A stretch of 64,000 bases of DNA from positions 1 to 64,000 of the forward strand of contig UQGG01000002.1 of assembly GCA_900540475.1 (NCBI GenBank). The letters run 5' to 3'. The position numbers and the translations under genes are program-made. The stretch is from an uncultured Robinsoniella sp. (GTDB lineage: Bacteria > Bacillota > Clostridia > Lachnospirales > Lachnospiraceae). The notes under the pieces were generated by a model that worked only from the letters and a program-made list of their open reading frames with translations, was not told the DNA's origin and made no database searches. This document shows positions 62,281 through 64,000 of this stretch, one piece after another; the stretch's first letter is position 1, and each line of letters starts with the position of its first letter.

Positions 62281-62322
62281 GGGTTTTTATGACTGTTAAT
62301 AATTGAATTGTTTAATCAATCT

Positions 62323-63261
62323 TTAAAACAGACTTAACTGTCTCTCTTTCAAACTTTTTACATTCCGGTCCTTTACGATGTCCTTATCTCCCAATGCGCT
62401 GCAAAGCAGTGGAGAATTCCTGTCGTATTTTACATTATTCTCTAGGGTGAGTTCCTGATTTAAATTGGCATAACAATATACACAGCCATTTTTACAGGTA
62501 TTATATAATCCGATATCGATACTGGCAGCGCAGCCGCATTCCAATCTCTGGTTCTTATCCTTTTCCACCTTCAGAGGACAGTCTATGATCCGGGAAAGCA
62601 GTCTGTCATCAATACATCTGCCATGTGCAATACCGTATTTTTCAAGATCGATATCCTCTGCGCAGGTTTCCAGTACTATCCCATACCGGGACGCCGTCTT
62701 GGAAAATGCCTCCGCCAGATATTCTTTTTCCTCCCTGTCTGCCGGGCGGATCCCCATCTGCTTCATTTTGTTTTTCATCTTGGTATAAAAATCCAGATAA
62801 CTGAAAACGCATTTCTTCGTATAGGGTGCAAGCACTTCCGCCATATATGAAAATTGATCCAAATGGTACTGTGCTGTATAAGTATTATTGATTATAACCG
62901 GATCATAACGCCAGATCACATGTTCCTTTCCGATCATTTCCGAAAGGATTTTAAAGCTTTCCATCCGCTCTTTAAGCGGCGGAAGATGTTCTTCTATTTC
63001 CCTCCCGTATGGATTTATGGTGTATTGAAAATAATATGCATATTCCTTTAATTCCTTCAGCCTTTTCAGCATAGGCTTTGGATTTTTCGTCCAGAAGACA
63101 ATGCCGTCCACGACTTCCGGCGACAGATCTATCCGGCTGATCTGATGGGCATTCATAGGGTTTCTGACCCACACCTGCTTTTCCTGAATCCGGTTTAGAA
63201 ACCAATCGGTGTAAAACGATGGTATGTCGGTTCTTCTGCTTGCACTGATTATCATGGTCAT
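62323..63261 (-). CDS. DUF1848 family protein (putative Fe-S protein)
   Basis: The 312-residue protein belongs to DUF1848: it begins MIISASRRTDIPSFY and has conserved FWTKNPKPM, WRYDP and a C-terminal cysteine set (C242, C244, C256-x3-C260-x2-C263), the latter like a radical SAM iron-sulfur motif. Function is unknown. Two ATGs at 63261 and 63255 are possible starts; the GGGGG site is better spaced from the second. It is a single gene with a clear terminator of the neighbour upstream. Confidence 0.87.
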   Translation of the reverse strand: MTMIISASRRTDIPSFYTDWFLNRIQEKQVWVRNPMNAHQISRIDLSPEVVDGIVFWTKNPKPMLKRLKELKEYAYYFQYTINPYGREIEEHLPPLKERMESFKILSEMIGKEHVIWRYDPVIINNTYTAQYHLDQFSYMAEVLAPYTKKCVFSYLDFYTKMKNKMKQMGIRPADREEKEYLAEAFSKTASRYGIVLETCAEDIDLEKYGIAHGRCIDDRLLSRIIDCPLKVEKDKNQRLECGCAASIDIGLYNTCKNGCVYCYANLNQELTLENNVKYDRNSPLLCSALGDKDIVKDRNVKSLKERQLSLF

Positions 63262-63382
63262 CCCCCATTTCGTGAGTAATAAACGTTCTTTTTATATACT
63301 GTACTATTTTATGAAGGATGCGTCAACCCAATATAAACCTAAATCTAGCTTCATGATTTTTTCACTATTCTGATAAATCTTT

Positions 63383-63407
63383 AAAAGCCCGGGACTATGC
63401 CCAGGCT
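63383..63407 (-). terminator. Terminator after the ABC-2 permease gene
   Basis: Arms AGCCTGGG and CCCGGGCT (minus strand, 63386-63407, one G-T pair) with a six-base loop and TTTTAA after. Confidence 0.75.
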
Positions 63408-63416
63408 CTTATATTC

Positions 63417-64000
63417 TCAGCTATCTAACCGGTTTCTCCTGAATACGACTACGAATACAGCAATCAGTACTATAAAATTTACAGCCGTTATGAGTACCCC
63501 TTCCCAGCTGATCCCGTCCATCTTTTCCACAAACATGCTGATCTGATGTCCGTAAGTAAATTTAGCTATCTGTCCAATCTTGTCATTAAACTTTGCCAGC
63601 ATGGGCAGAAATGCAAAGATCATTCCAAAGGGCAGTGCCAGCCCGTTTGCAGCCATCATGTTTTTTGCATAGGATCCAATTGCCAATCCCAGCACTATGG
63701 ATATCACACTTCCGACCCCTAACGCGCCCATAAACATCAGCATCTCAACCGGTGTATATCCGCCCAGAAATAAAAAGAGTACTCCGGTAACCATGGTGCA
63801 CAGGAAGACAAAGCCTCCAATGCTGATCAGATACTCCATTGGATTCACATTAGACATAAGAAGTACCCTCAGAGTATTTTTTTCTTTTTCCTCCGACATC
63901 ATGGATGAAGTGGCTACAATTGGTGTAAAAACACCATGCATAACTCCAAATATAGATATGAAAAAGGCACTGTTCCCCATCTCTTTTCCCATACTCTGTG
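63417..64000 (-). CDS. ABC-2 type transporter permease, 5' end outside the window
   Basis: The visible 190 residues have five membrane segments and the pattern VMHGVFTPIVATSSMMSEEKEKNTLRVLL, split by the SEEKEKNTL stretch that is typical of ABC-2 permeases. The frame stays open to the window edge, and family members are longer, so the gene is partial here. It would be paired with an ATPase gene further on. It may export a drug, lipid or peptide. Confidence 0.85.
   Translation of the reverse strand, partial: QSMGKEMGNSAFFISIFGVMHGVFTPIVATSSMMSEEKEKNTLRVLLMSNVNPMEYLISIGGFVFLCTMVTGVLFLFLGGYTPVEMLMFMGALGVGSVISIVLGLAIGSYAKNMMAANGLALPFGMIFAFLPMLAKFNDKIGQIAKFTYGHQISMFVEKMDGISWEGVLITAVNFIVLIAVFVVVFRRNRLDS

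Noticed and set aside
1..64000. tRNA, rRNA or prophage genes
   Set aside because: I looked for cloverleaf-like, rRNA-like and phage-like parts in gaps and saw none. A dedicated tool could still find a short RNA gene.

Overview
The window is a chromosomal segment of a low-to-middle GC Firmicute, most likely a gut Lachnospiraceae (Clostridia). The evidence is the housekeeping order rho, rpmE, DUF1385, prmC, prfA, the Firmicute-type ribosome binding sites, YesN/YesM-like two-component systems and very large secreted multidomain glycan-active proteins. This assignment is an inference from gene content; I saw no rRNA or tRNA gene. Almost everything is on the minus strand. The exceptions are a CBS/CorC-type membrane protein (16.9-18.2 kb), galT plus a short-chain reductase (30.8-33.0 kb) and a LacI-type regulator (51.2-52.3 kb).

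Region by region (minus-strand genes read right to left). 0-14 kb is core metabolism and translation: rho, rpmE with a long structured leader, then one tight run DUF1385, prmC, prfA, glmM, ABC exporter, DUF2156, aminotransferase, hisC and a small export protein. A SAM methyltransferase and Hsp33 follow. 14-40 kb is surface and envelope: a small membrane protein, a sortase-type wall protein, a 2238-residue GH2 glycosidase, an S41 protease with a sigma-like protein, a PucR/CdaR-type regulator, a YitT membrane protein, a TagA-like glycosyltransferase, galT, and a 2272-residue parallel beta-helix adhesin or hydrolase with seven Ig-like repeats. 40-48 kb is sensing: an AraC-type response regulator, a MerR regulator, and a response regulator / histidine kinase / solute-binding lipoprotein cluster without permeases, then a C39-type peptidase. 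48-64 kb is glycogen phosphorylase with a divergent LacI regulator, a TPP-riboswitch thiE-HAD-thiD operon, a lipoprotein, a ROK / PfkB kinase / D-lyxose isomerase sugar cluster, an EamA transporter, a MerR-MATE pair, a DUF1848 protein and the end of an ABC-2 permease.

The most notable points beyond ordinary annotation are: (1) Rho carries an insertion of 18 tandem Q/N-rich hexapeptides; (2) a dispersed palindromic element with AGAGCGTGTTT ends occurs at six intergenic sites and supplies the stop codon of two genes; (3) a sigma-70-like protein lacks region 4 and ends in a His cluster; (4) the two giant secreted proteins share one C-terminal module; (5) operator-like sites explain likely local control of glgP, the kinase-isomerase pair and both MerR genes. 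All function calls come from reading the sequence; no database search was run.
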